Source: Muribaculaceae bacterium
GTDB taxonomy: Bacteria; Bacteroidota; Bacteroidia; Bacteroidales; Muribaculaceae
Direction of reading: 5' to 3'
Length of the DNA: 24,369 bases
Assembly (NCBI GenBank): GCA_009775265.1
Contig: VSPG01000030.1
Location: 1 to 24,369, forward strand
Positions 8,761 to 16,466 of this stretch are shown here, piece by piece. The position numbers and the translations under genes are program-made. The notes beneath the pieces were generated by a model. That model made no database searches. It worked only from the letters and a program-made list of their open reading frames with translations, and had not been told where the DNA came from. The stretch's first letter is position 1. Each line of letters starts with the position of its first letter.

Positions 8761-8785
8761 AAGTTTTTTTAAGACAACCGCGTGT

Positions 8786-11320
8786 TCATCCGCATTTGCT
8801 TGTTCCACAAGATGTGCAGATAAGACAGCCTTCCTGATAGATAAGCGTTTCTTGTCCGCATTTCGGGCAAGTCTGTCCGCTGGCCTTGGTGCCGTTAGGG
8901 AGATATTTTTTAAGAGCGCGCTCCACTCCCATTTTCCATGTGTTTATGCTCTTGGAGTCGAGTTCGAGGCTGCCGACAAGTTTCAGCACCTGATCTACCG
9001 GCATACCATAACGTAGCACCCCTGAGATTAGCTTTGCATAGTTCCAATATTCAGGGTTGAATTTCTCGCTGAGGCCTTCTATTGTGGTCTTGTAGCCACG
9101 CTTGTTTATGAATTGAAAATCGTAGCGTTTGTTGCCGTTCTCATCCAGCGCTTTGATAATTTTGCCGTGCGACACACTTTTGGGACAGAATATTCCGTCT
9201 TCATCATCGGTCAGACCTGTGAAAATCTCATACGGCATGCCGTCGCGCAGACCGATAAATGCAATCCATTTCTCTTTATTGTTCTGGAAGCGCACGACAT
9301 CTGCCTCCAATTCGATAGGACGCTTGCCCACATGTGGTATTTCAGGCTCGACCTTTGCCGCAGCCTTTTTTTCCATAGCGACAAGCACTCCCGAACGCGA
9401 GCCATCGCGATAAACCGTGCAGCCCTTGCAGCCTGCATGCCATGCTTCAAGGTACAGTCTGTTGACAAGCTCCTCGCTGACTGTGGCCGGCAGGTTTATC
9501 GTCACCGAAATGCTATGGTCCACCCACCGCTGGATACGGCCCTGCATCTTGACTTTTTCCAACCAGTCGATATCGTTGCTCGTAGCGCCGGCATACGGCG
9601 ACTGGGCAACCAGCTCGTTCAACTGGTCCTGTGTATAGTCTGAGCGAATCTCAATGCCGTGGATGCGCATCCAGTCGATAAACTTGGGATGGTACACTAC
9701 AAATTCCTCGAAGGCATCTCCAGAGTCGTCCACATAATCCACACGTACATCAACATCATTGGCATTCACCTTGCGGCGACGCTTGTATACCGGCATGAAC
9801 ACAGGCTCTATTCCGCTTGTAGTACGTGTCATAAGACTCGTAGTTCCGGTGGGCGCTATTGTAAGACAAGCAATGTTCCTACGCCCGTGGGCCAGCATTT
9901 TCTCATATAGCTCAGGAGAAGCCTCGCGCAGACGCCCTATGAACGGGTTGTTTTTCTCCCGCTCGGCATCGAATATTTCGAATGCTCCGCGCTCTGCCGC
10001 CATATCTACGCTTGAGCCATATGCAGCGATGGCGAGGGCTTTGTGCACGCTTTCGCTGAAATCAGTGGCTTCCGGAGTACCATAGCGATAGCCGAGAGCC
10101 GCAAGCATGTCGCCTTCGGCTGTCGTGCCTACGCCCGTGCGACGCCCCTTTGATGTCTTGCTCTTTATTTTCTGCCATAAATTGCGCTCGGCAGATTTTA
10201 CTTCTTCCGTCTCAGGATCAGAATCAACCTTTTCCAAAATACGGTCGATTTTTTCCATCTCAAGATCGATAATATCGTCCATTATTCGCTGAGCCTTTGC
10301 CACATGCTCGGCAAACAAGCCGAAATCGAAAGAGGCCTCCGGGGTGAACGGATTACGCACATAGCTGAAAAGATTTATAGCCAGCAGGCGGCAGCTGTCG
10401 TAGGGACAGAGCGGTATCTCTCCACACGGATTTGTGGAAATAGTACGGAATCCAAGGTCGGCATAGCAGTCCGGCACACTCTCGCGTGTGATGGTGTCCC
10501 AAAACAGCACTCCGGGCTCGGCCGATTTCCATGCGTTATGTATAATCTTAGCCCAAAGGGCCTTGGCATCAATTTCTTTGACAACTATCGGATCTGACGA
10601 CACTACGGGATATTGCTGGATGTAATTTTCTCCACTTTCAACAGCGCGCATGAAATCATCGTCTATACGCACACTTACATTCGCCCCGGTCACTTTTCCT
10701 TCCGTCATCTTGGCATCTATGAAAGCCTCGCTGTCGGGATGTTTTATGCTGACTGTCATCATAAGCGCTCCTCTGCGGCCGTCCTGTGCAACTTCACGGG
10801 TGCTGTTGGAATAGCGTTCCATGAAAGGAACTAATCCGGTGCTTGTAAGCGCCGAATTCTTCACAGGCATGCCTTTGGGACGGATATGCGACAAGTCATG
10901 CCCCACTCCGCCTCTACGCTTCATAAGCTGCACCTGTTCTTCGTCGATTCGTATTACACCGCCATAGCTATCGGGCGCTCCGTCAAGACCGATTACAAAA
11001 CAATTACTGAGAGAACCAACCTGATAATCGTTGCCGATTCCCGTCATCGGGCTGCCTTGCGGCACAATGTAACGGAAGTCCTTAAGCAGCCCGAACACTT
11101 CGGCCTCGCTCATAGGATTCGGGTACTTTGACTCGATGCGGGCGATTTCAGACGCTATGCGGCGGTGCATGTCGTCAGGAGTACGCTCATAAATATTACC
11201 GAAGGAATCTTTAAGGGCATATTTGCTTGCCCACACCCGGGCGGCCAATTCATCGCCACCGAAATATTCAAGCGTGGCATTGTATGCCTCGTCAAATGTG
11301 TATGTATTTTGGTCTTGCAC
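8786..11320 (-). CDS. nrdJ: Adenosylcobalamin-dependent (class II) ribonucleoside reductase
   Basis: The 844-residue enzyme makes deoxyribonucleotides with coenzyme B12 as the radical source, with or without oxygen. The thiyl-radical Cys is C299 in NPCGEIPL (297-304). The redox pair is C107 (LSNCF) and C310, 11 residues after C299, the same spacing as C322/C333 in Thermotoga NrdJ. The phosphate-binding signature APTGTTSL follows near 515. The C-terminus holds a Cys-rich tail (C818, C821, C832, C835, C838, C843), likely the zinc-ribbon or swinging-arm segment that re-reduces the active site. The start codon is GTG; the next in-frame Met is residue 51, inside the conserved N-terminus, so GTG is the best choice. 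It lies downstream of dnaA on the same strand with its own promoter. I see no cobalamin riboswitch in the leader. Confidence 0.95.
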   Translation of the reverse strand: MQDQNTYTFDEAYNATLEYFGGDELAARVWASKYALKDSFGNIYERTPDDMHRRIASEIARIESKYPNPMSEAEVFGLLKDFRYIVPQGSPMTGIGNDYQVGSLSNCFVIGLDGAPDSYGGVIRIDEEQVQLMKRRGGVGHDLSHIRPKGMPVKNSALTSTGLVPFMERYSNSTREVAQDGRRGALMMTVSIKHPDSEAFIDAKMTEGKVTGANVSVRIDDDFMRAVESGENYIQQYPVVSSDPIVVKEIDAKALWAKIIHNAWKSAEPGVLFWDTITRESVPDCYADLGFRTISTNPCGEIPLCPYDSCRLLAINLFSYVRNPFTPEASFDFGLFAEHVAKAQRIMDDIIDLEMEKIDRILEKVDSDPETEEVKSAERNLWQKIKSKTSKGRRTGVGTTAEGDMLAALGYRYGTPEATDFSESVHKALAIAAYGSSVDMAAERGAFEIFDAEREKNNPFIGRLREASPELYEKMLAHGRRNIACLTIAPTGTTSLMTRTTSGIEPVFMPVYKRRRKVNANDVDVRVDYVDDSGDAFEEFVVYHPKFIDWMRIHGIEIRSDYTQDQLNELVAQSPYAGATSNDIDWLEKVKMQGRIQRWVDHSISVTINLPATVSEELVNRLYLEAWHAGCKGCTVYRDGSRSGVLVAMEKKAAAKVEPEIPHVGKRPIELEADVVRFQNNKEKWIAFIGLRDGMPYEIFTGLTDDEDGIFCPKSVSHGKIIKALDENGNKRYDFQFINKRGYKTTIEGLSEKFNPEYWNYAKLISGVLRYGMPVDQVLKLVGSLELDSKSINTWKMGVERALKKYLPNGTKASGQTCPKCGQETLIYQEGCLICTSCGTSKCG

Positions 11321-11378
11321 GATACGGAGAAAAGTATGTTGGTTATAGTCTGAATTTATTCGTTGTTTTAGCTGACTG

Positions 11379-11410
11379 CAAAGTTGCGAAAATCATTTAT
11401 CATAAACAAA
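11379..11410 (-). promoter_or_regulatory. Putative nrdJ promoter
   Basis: The minus strand has TTTG (11410-11407), 20 bp, then CAACTTTG (11386-11379). This is close to the Bacteroidetes pattern TTTG-N19/20-TAnnTTTG, with the first T of the -7 box replaced by C. It is 58 bp upstream of the GTG start. The rest of the 223-bp dnaA-nrdJ interval is AT-rich, with no hairpin I can support. Confidence 0.5.
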
Positions 11411-11543
11411 TTTTCCAACAAATAGATTTATACAAAATGAAAAGTTTTCCAAAACAAAAACAATACGACATGACTACCAAATAGTTACCCATTCGGCTCC
11501 ATGCCATATGTTTAAAAAAAGTACGACTGTGTGAAATACGCAG

Positions 11544-12935
11544 TTATTCCAAAACAGCCGCCTCTATGGACAGCAAGTCGTCACAAAGCTGCTTTTCAAG
11601 AGGCATACGCTCCTCTATATTCTTGCATGCGTAAAGCACCGTGGCATGAGTACGGCCGAGACGCGCGCCTATGGCAGTAAGAGGCATTTTAATTATTTTT
11701 TTTGCCAAAAACATCACTATCTGTCTGGCATCGCTTATTTCACGCTTACGGCTTTTGGTAAATATAAGATCTGGATCTACATTGTAGTGGGCACATACAG
11801 CATTAACCACCATCTCGAAATTCACTTGTTTTCGATTGATACGAACGGCATTTGCTATCACATTGCGAGCCAAATCAAGATCTATATCGACATTCAGCAC
11901 CGTAGCTCGTCCTATTAAAGATACGACGATTCCTTCCAGTTCGCGAATGCTGTCCGTCACGTTTGCGGCTATATAATCTATCACTTCCGATGGCAGTTCG
12001 AGTCCATCCTGCTCTGCACGCTGAACAAGCACATTGCGGCGCAGATTCATGTCAGGATCCTCCAATTTTACACTCATGCCCCAACGGAAACGAGACAACA
12101 GGCGCGCTTCAAACCCTTCCATATCGGCTGGCGAACAGTCGCTCGACATTATTATCTGTTTTCCGTTTTGGTGCAGATGATTGAAAATGTGGAAAAATGT
12201 GTTTTGCGTCGAAGGCTTGTCTCGCAAATCCTGTATGTCGTCGACTATAAGCGTGTCGATATTCTGGTAGAAATGGAAAAAGCTGTTAGTAGTGCCTTTT
12301 GCCTCGGCAGTCGTGTACTGGCTCTGAAAAAGTCTGGCAGTGACATACAGCACCTTTGCCTGAGGGTTGCGCTCCTTTATGCGTATGCCTACAGCTTGTA
12401 TAAGATGCGTCTTTCCGACGCCGGTCGACCCGAATATGAACAAGGGGTTAAAAGTCTTGATGCTCGGATCGTCGGCTATCGTCTGTCCGATTCCGCAGGC
12501 CACCTTGTTACTCAGGCTACAGCAGTAATTTTCAAAGTTGTACCGCGGATTAAGCTGGGGGTTTATGTCTCCTATCGGTTGGGCTGCAAACGGATTGGAT
12601 GCCTGAGTCTTCATTCCGGCCGATATTATAGCCGACGAAGGCTCGGACGAACGCATGTTCACTGCAGTACGCGGCTCATCTTTTACCTGGTTGAAGTGGT
12701 AATACAGCTTAACTCCTTTGCCATACACACCACGTATGGCCGCACCCATAAGTTTCAAATAACGTTCTTCGAGCTGCTCCACAAAAAAAGCCGACGGCAC
12801 CATGAGTGTAAGATTCATGTTGTCGAAGCTGAGCGAAGCGACGTCGCGAAACCACGCGTCGTACTGCGCAGGAGGAATATTGTCTTTGATAAACTGACGA
12901 CATTCCTCCCATAGCTGTTGATGATTTTTTTCCAT
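11544..12935 (-). CDS. dnaA: Chromosomal replication initiator DnaA
   Basis: The 463-residue protein binds DnaA boxes at oriC and opens the duplex in an ATP-dependent way. Domain I is residues 1-85 (LWEECRQFIKDNI, WFRDV). A linker follows, then the AAA+ domain from about 125. Walker A reads GSTGVGKT (169-176), a variant of the common GGxGxGKT, and Walker B is LIVDDIQ (229-235). An arginine-containing RLLSRFRWG segment lies near 280. Domain IV carries the DNA-binding signature RLGRTHATVLYACKNI near 430. Length is normal for the family. It precedes nrdJ on the same strand. A TTG-N20-CAATTTTG promoter lies just upstream. No cluster of TTATNCACA boxes is visible on either side. Confidence 0.97.
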   Translation of the reverse strand: MEKNHQQLWEECRQFIKDNIPPAQYDAWFRDVASLSFDNMNLTLMVPSAFFVEQLEERYLKLMGAAIRGVYGKGVKLYYHFNQVKDEPRTAVNMRSSEPSSAIISAGMKTQASNPFAAQPIGDINPQLNPRYNFENYCCSLSNKVACGIGQTIADDPSIKTFNPLFIFGSTGVGKTHLIQAVGIRIKERNPQAKVLYVTARLFQSQYTTAEAKGTTNSFFHFYQNIDTLIVDDIQDLRDKPSTQNTFFHIFNHLHQNGKQIIMSSDCSPADMEGFEARLLSRFRWGMSVKLEDPDMNLRRNVLVQRAEQDGLELPSEVIDYIAANVTDSIRELEGIVVSLIGRATVLNVDIDLDLARNVIANAVRINRKQVNFEMVVNAVCAHYNVDPDLIFTKSRKREISDARQIVMFLAKKIIKMPLTAIGARLGRTHATVLYACKNIEERMPLEKQLCDDLLSIEAAVLE

Positions 12936-12983
12936 CCTGGCTTAAAGAAGGGAGCTGGAAGTTGTTATTTTTCTATTGCATAG

Positions 12984-13014
12984 CAAAATTGACAATAATT
13001 TTCCTAAAAAACAA
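12984..13014 (-). promoter_or_regulatory. Putative dnaA promoter
   Basis: The minus strand reads TTG (13014-13012), 20 bp, then CAATTTTG (12991-12984), 48 bp upstream of the dnaA ATG. Like the nrdJ box, the -7 element begins CA rather than TA. Confidence 0.4.
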
Positions 13015-13132
13015 GCACCTCAAAATTTGGAATTGACGATTTTTCTACAATATCCTTATTTATAAAGCATTACAGCGACATACAAAGTCGCATGCTTTTC
13101 GCTTTTAACATTTGTATCATAATTGTATCTTT

Positions 13133-13181
13133 AAAGCTGTCCGGCGCCCCGCGGTTTATTCGCAGGACGCCGGACAGCTTT
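13133..13181 (-). terminator. Terminator-like hairpin after the amidase-mlaD operon
   Basis: A 14-bp perfect GC-rich stem (13133-13146 with 13168-13181) has a 21-nt apical region that can form a small GCG/CGC inner stem. It starts 15 bp beyond the mlaD stop. The T-run is short on both strands (CTTTA), so its efficiency is uncertain. Confidence 0.65.
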
Positions 13182-13195
13182 ATTCTACCCAGGAC

Positions 13196-14092
13196 TTAGA
13201 GCAACTTTATGCTAATGTATCGCTTGGGATTGCGCTTGATATCGATGAACAGAGAATCAAGGCTTGAAACCGTAGCATTAATGTTGTTATACAATGCCGG
13301 ATCTTTCATAAGCATTCCGAGCGAGCCGTCGGGATTTTTAAGCTGTTCGCTCAGAGCATTCAGATTGGCTATAGCCTCCGAAATATTTGTCGTGATGGAA
13401 TCAACAGGGACATTCCTGAGCTGCTGAGTGAGTACGGCCACATCACCTGTTATAGAATCAAGATTCGACGTCATACGCTTGACATCACTCGTCACGGGAG
13501 GCAAAGAAGCCATGACAGCAGTAATCTGCCGTGTAGCATTTTCCAGATTTGCGGTGATGTCGTCAAGACGCTTCACTGATGCAGTAAGAGCAGGATCACC
13601 GGTAAGGATGTTAAGGTTAGTCAGAAGCGTGTCGATTTTCGGGAATATGCTTTCAATGGATGGCATCATGCCGCTGACATTACCCATAAGACCTTTGTCC
13701 GAAACACCTTCTATAGTATCACCCACTTTATGCTTTGCCTCGGAATGCCCGGGTCTCAGTACTATGGATGCGGTGCCGAGAAGGTCGGCGGTGAGCACGG
13801 CCTGAGTGCCTTGCGGCAATTGCAACTGCTTGTCAAGAGTCAGTTCCACCATCACATGGCCGGGATTGTCAAACTCGTATTTTATATCACGCACCTGTCC
13901 CACCTTGAAGCCGTTAAGGTTGACAGGTGCAGAAATGGCAAGACCTTCCACATTAGTGTACTGCACATAATAGTAATTGGCAGCCTTAAAAACATTTATG
14001 CCTTTAAGAAAATCAATACCGATAAAAAGAACTGCAAGAGCCACAATGACGAGGGCACCTATCGTGAGTTCCTTTTTTAATGCACTTTTCAT
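13196..14092 (-). CDS. MCE/MlaD-family lipid transport protein
   Basis: The preferred ATG gives 298 residues. A TTG at 14110 overlapping the amidase stop would add six residues, but ATG at 14092 gives the usual short basic N-terminus (MKSALKKE). One membrane anchor spans about 10-26. The MCE domain follows at about 40-115 (VEGLAISAPVNLNGFKVGQV, LLGTASIVL). The rest is a long helical tail rich in Leu/Asp/Thr heptads (DDITANLENATRQIT), as in MlaD/Mce proteins that form hexameric periplasmic tubes for phospholipid transport. The ATPase and permease partners (MlaF, MlaE) are not in the window. The gene starts 14 bp after the amidase stop, so the two form an operon for envelope maintenance. Confidence 0.88.
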   Translation of the reverse strand: MKSALKKELTIGALVIVALAVLFIGIDFLKGINVFKAANYYYVQYTNVEGLAISAPVNLNGFKVGQVRDIKYEFDNPGHVMVELTLDKQLQLPQGTQAVLTADLLGTASIVLRPGHSEAKHKVGDTIEGVSDKGLMGNVSGMMPSIESIFPKIDTLLTNLNILTGDPALTASVKRLDDITANLENATRQITAVMASLPPVTSDVKRMTSNLDSITGDVAVLTQQLRNVPVDSITTNISEAIANLNALSEQLKNPDGSLGMLMKDPALYNNINATVSSLDSLFIDIKRNPKRYISIKLL

Positions 14093-14106
14093 AACATTAT
14101 ATCTTT

Positions 14107-15228
14107 TCAAATTCGTTTGCCATCCTGCATCTTTATAATAAACGCCTCGCTGTGTTTTTTACGCACCGAAGCCAGGCGCTTTTTCGCCTCAGCGAGCGTG
14201 GAAAAAGTGCCGGAATAATATTTATAGGTTTTGTGTTCCACGTAGCAGTCCACATCGCCTACTCCTTTCATGCGCCTGTCGTTCTCGGAGAGACGCCGCG
14301 ATGAAGTCAGGAACTGCACATGGTATGTCAGCACCGGTGCAGAAAGCTCCGGACTTTCTTTATTTTCTTCACCTGCACTACCCTCTTTATGTCCGGCCGA
14401 CGCCGGCTCTGAACCACGGGCGGATACAGCCCTGCGGTGGTGGACATAATAGCCGGAAATGGCATTGGCAAGTGCACGTGCACATTTCTGCCGGCCGTCT
14501 TTCGTGTTAAGGAACCGTTCTATCGACGGATTGCATATAAAATCAAGTTCCACGAGCACCGACGGCATCGCCACGGCCCAAAGCACCCAAAAACCTGCCT
14601 GGCGCACATTCTTGTCGGCTCGTCCGGCGGTTGAAATCAGTTCATCCTGCATGGCCGACGCCAGGTCAAGACTATTGCTCACATGGCTGTTCTGGTTAAG
14701 CTCAAAAATTATGTAGCTCTCGGTCGAATTAGGATCAAATCCCTGATATTTTGCAGAATAATCCTGTTCGAGTTCCATGACGGCATTTTCCCTCATGGCC
14801 ACGTTAAGATTATTTTCGCTCTTGTGCAATCCGAGGGTATAAACACTGGCCCCATGGATTGTCGTGCGGTTGCGGGCACGCTTGTCGATGCTGTTGACGT
14901 GTATCGACACAAACAAATCTCCACCTGCCTTATTGGCTGCGTCGGCACGCTGCTGGAGAGTCAGATAGCGATCGTCGTCGCGGGTGTACACGCGTTTTAT
15001 GTCAGGATGCTCGTCTTCAAGAATTTTACCCAGACGTTTCGCCACATCGAGCACTATAGTCTTTTCATTGGTCAGTTTTCCTACGCATCCATAATCGCGG
15101 CCGCCGTGCCCTGGGTCAATAACTATAGTAAAGGGATTCTGCGCACCATGCACGGCTCCGCGCGCGCCAACAGCGGTTGCCGCAGCGGCACAAAGCAGCA
15201 CAATGCGTGTCAGAAGATGTCTATACAT
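14107..15228 (-). CDS. N-acetylmuramoyl-L-alanine amidase (Amidase_3) with SPOR-like C-terminus
   Basis: The 373-residue enzyme cleaves the amide bond between MurNAc and L-Ala in peptidoglycan. A signal peptide occupies about 1-24. Zinc ligands are H41 (DPGHGG), E55 and H110 (VSIHVN); the catalytic Glu is E227 (VLVELDFI). A Ser/Glu-rich linker (about 265-298) leads to a C-terminal domain (300-373) with the look of a SPOR fold: YHVQFLTS at its start and KYYSGTFSTLAEAKKRLASVR further on. SPOR domains bind denuded glycan strands at division sites, so a role in daughter-cell separation is likely. The gene is first in an operon with the MCE protein. Its -7 box lies only a few bases before the start codon. 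Confidence 0.93.
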   Translation of the reverse strand: MYRHLLTRIVLLCAAAATAVGARGAVHGAQNPFTIVIDPGHGGRDYGCVGKLTNEKTIVLDVAKRLGKILEDEHPDIKRVYTRDDDRYLTLQQRADAANKAGGDLFVSIHVNSIDKRARNRTTIHGASVYTLGLHKSENNLNVAMRENAVMELEQDYSAKYQGFDPNSTESYIIFELNQNSHVSNSLDLASAMQDELISTAGRADKNVRQAGFWVLWAVAMPSVLVELDFICNPSIERFLNTKDGRQKCARALANAISGYYVHHRRAVSARGSEPASAGHKEGSAGEENKESPELSAPVLTYHVQFLTSSRRLSENDRRMKGVGDVDCYVEHKTYKYYSGTFSTLAEAKKRLASVRKKHSEAFIIKMQDGKRI

Positions 15229-15232
15229 GCTG

Positions 15233-15240
15233 CAAATGTA
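15233..15240 (-). promoter_or_regulatory. Putative -7 box for the amidase-mlaD operon
   Basis: The minus strand reads TACATTTG, an exact TAnnTTTG match ending 4 bp before the amidase ATG at 15228. If this box is used, transcription starts at or very near the start codon, giving a leaderless or nearly leaderless mRNA. The -33 region is weak. Confidence 0.4.
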
Positions 15241-15330
15241 AGAAAATCTTAAGTTTTACACACGTTACCGAGCGAATTATTTTCTCCGCATTGGAAATAA
15301 TGACAAACAAACTACTCTTTTTGCCCACCA

Positions 15331-15909
15331 TCATTCCTTGCATCTGCAAATGTCGGATATAATAAAGTCAAGCATAGAGTCGGCCGACAACGCAAGTCCG
15401 CCCGACTCCGTGTCGGCACCCGCAATGTCCATGGCATGCATGCAGTCAAGCGCAAACCCTTCCAGCATCGCGCAGCGTGATGCTTCGAAACGCCCCGAGT
15501 CAATACCTTCGGCAAGCAATCCGTGGAGCATGCACTTCGCACGCTCACGCACAAGCACACGCACCCGGCTCATTCTGCGGAAATCGGGCTTGAACAAGGC
15601 TCGCAGCGATACCGCAGCCGAATTCTGTTCGCGCCGCTGCACAAGACGCACCGACAGAAACTCACGCAAACGCTCCTCCACCGGTTCATCTGAATTCACA
15701 ATTGCCTCAAGACGCCTCACAAGGGTGTCGCTCTCGCTCTGCAACACGGCGGCATATACTTCTTTTTTATTACGGAAATAAGTGTATACCGTGCGCCGTC
15801 CTCTTTCGCTTGCATTGGCAATATCGCCCATGGTAGTGGCCTCAACCCCTTTGCGCGAAAAGAGCTGACGTGCCACATCTATAAGGTGCTCACGGGTGCT
15901 TATTGCCAT
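15331..15909 (-). CDS. TetR/AcrR-family transcriptional regulator
   Basis: The 192-residue protein has a classic TetR N-terminus: MAISTREHLIDVARQLF, then a helix-turn-helix at about 26-56 (TTMGDIANASERGRRTVYTYF, NKKEVYAAVL). The C-terminal ligand or dimerisation part is divergent and does not reveal the effector. The gene diverges from ybaK-aroC, with 77 bp between the two start codons. Those bases contain an imperfect inverted repeat that could be its operator. No transporter or efflux gene, the usual TetR target, is adjacent. No clear terminator follows the stop. Confidence 0.88.
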   Translation of the reverse strand: MAISTREHLIDVARQLFSRKGVEATTMGDIANASERGRRTVYTYFRNKKEVYAAVLQSESDTLVRRLEAIVNSDEPVEERLREFLSVRLVQRREQNSAAVSLRALFKPDFRRMSRVRVLVRERAKCMLHGLLAEGIDSGRFEASRCAMLEGFALDCMHAMDIAGADTESGGLALSADSMLDFIISDICRCKE

Positions 15910-15917
15910 ATAAATAC

Positions 15918-15966
15918 AATTTTTGCGCGAAGATACTCATTTTTTCGCACAAATTCCGTATTTTTG
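15918..15966. promoter_or_regulatory. Divergent tetR / ybaK promoter region with possible TetR operator
   Basis: On plus, TATTTTTG (15959-15966) matches TAnnTTTG and lies 20 bp before the ybaK ATG. On minus, TATCTTCG (15935-15928) is a 7/8 match for tetR. An imperfect inverted repeat, AATTTTTGCGCGA (15918-15930) and TCGCACAAATT (15945-15955), overlaps both promoters. This is where an autoregulating TetR protein would bind. The operator assignment is inference. Confidence 0.4.
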
Positions 15967-15986
15967 CTCCAAGAATATGTTTAGAT

Positions 15987-16466
15987 ATGGCAAACACACC
16001 GAAAACTAATGCGGCAAGACTGCTTGAAACCGCAGGCATAGACTTCAAGCTGGTAACTTACACCGTCGACCCCGACAATCTTGCAGCCGACCATGTGGCC
16101 TCACAGCTTGGAGAAGACATAAACAGAGTGTTTAAGACCCTTGTGCTAAAAGGCGAACGATGCGGATATTTCGTGTGCGTAGTGCCCGGGAATTGCGAGG
16201 TAGACCTTAAAAAAGCCGCAAAAGCTGCCGGCGACAAAAAAGCTGACTTAATTGCCATGAAAGACCTACTGCCCACCACCGGATACGTGCGGGGTGGATG
16301 TTCTCCCATAGGAATGAAAAAAACTTTTCCTACATTTTTCCATTCCACAGCCACAGACTTCAACAAAATATACGTAAGTGCCGGAGTGCGCGGTATGCAG
16401 ATAGCCATAGAGCCTACAGCGCTGATAAATTACATAGGAGCAACCATAACCGACCTGACAAAATGA
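15987..16466 (+). CDS. ybaK: YbaK/EbsC-type Cys-tRNA(Pro) deacylase
   Basis: The 159-residue protein belongs to the YbaK/ProX trans-editing family, which hydrolyses mischarged aminoacyl-tRNAs such as Cys-tRNA(Pro). The conserved Lys is K50 (RVFKTLVLKG). The strand-loop VRGGCSPIGMKK carries the family's GGxSPxG signature. I chose ATG 15987 (MANTPKTNAARLL) because the family starts just before the AxxxLxxxGI helix. The upstream in-frame ATG at 15903 would overlap the tetR start and the promoter. The stop overlaps the aroC start in ATGA, so the two genes are translationally coupled. Confidence 0.9.
   Translation: MANTPKTNAARLLETAGIDFKLVTYTVDPDNLAADHVASQLGEDINRVFKTLVLKGERCGYFVCVVPGNCEVDLKKAAKAAGDKKADLIAMKDLLPTTGYVRGGCSPIGMKKTFPTFFHSTATDFNKIYVSAGVRGMQIAIEPTALINYIGATITDLTK

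Noticed and set aside
11321..11543. Cobalamin riboswitch upstream of the B12-dependent nrdJ
   Set aside because: No conserved B12-box-like sequence or complex fold is visible, and the promoter candidate leaves only about 50 nt of leader.
12936..13195. Possible oriC next to dnaA
   Set aside because: The intervals on both sides of dnaA are AT-rich, but I found no TTATNCACA boxes or clusters on either strand.
14093..14110. TTG start of mlaD overlapping the amidase stop
   Set aside because: ATG at 14092 gives the normal N-terminus with adequate spacing; the TTG adds six residues without family support.
15230..15351. Repeated CTGCAAATGT near the amidase promoter and at the tetR end
   Set aside because: The second copy is inside tetR codons and lacks the TA of a -7 box; it is short enough to be chance.
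15903..15986. N-terminal extension of ybaK
   Set aside because: It would run through the tetR start and the divergent promoter, and the extra residues are unlike the family.
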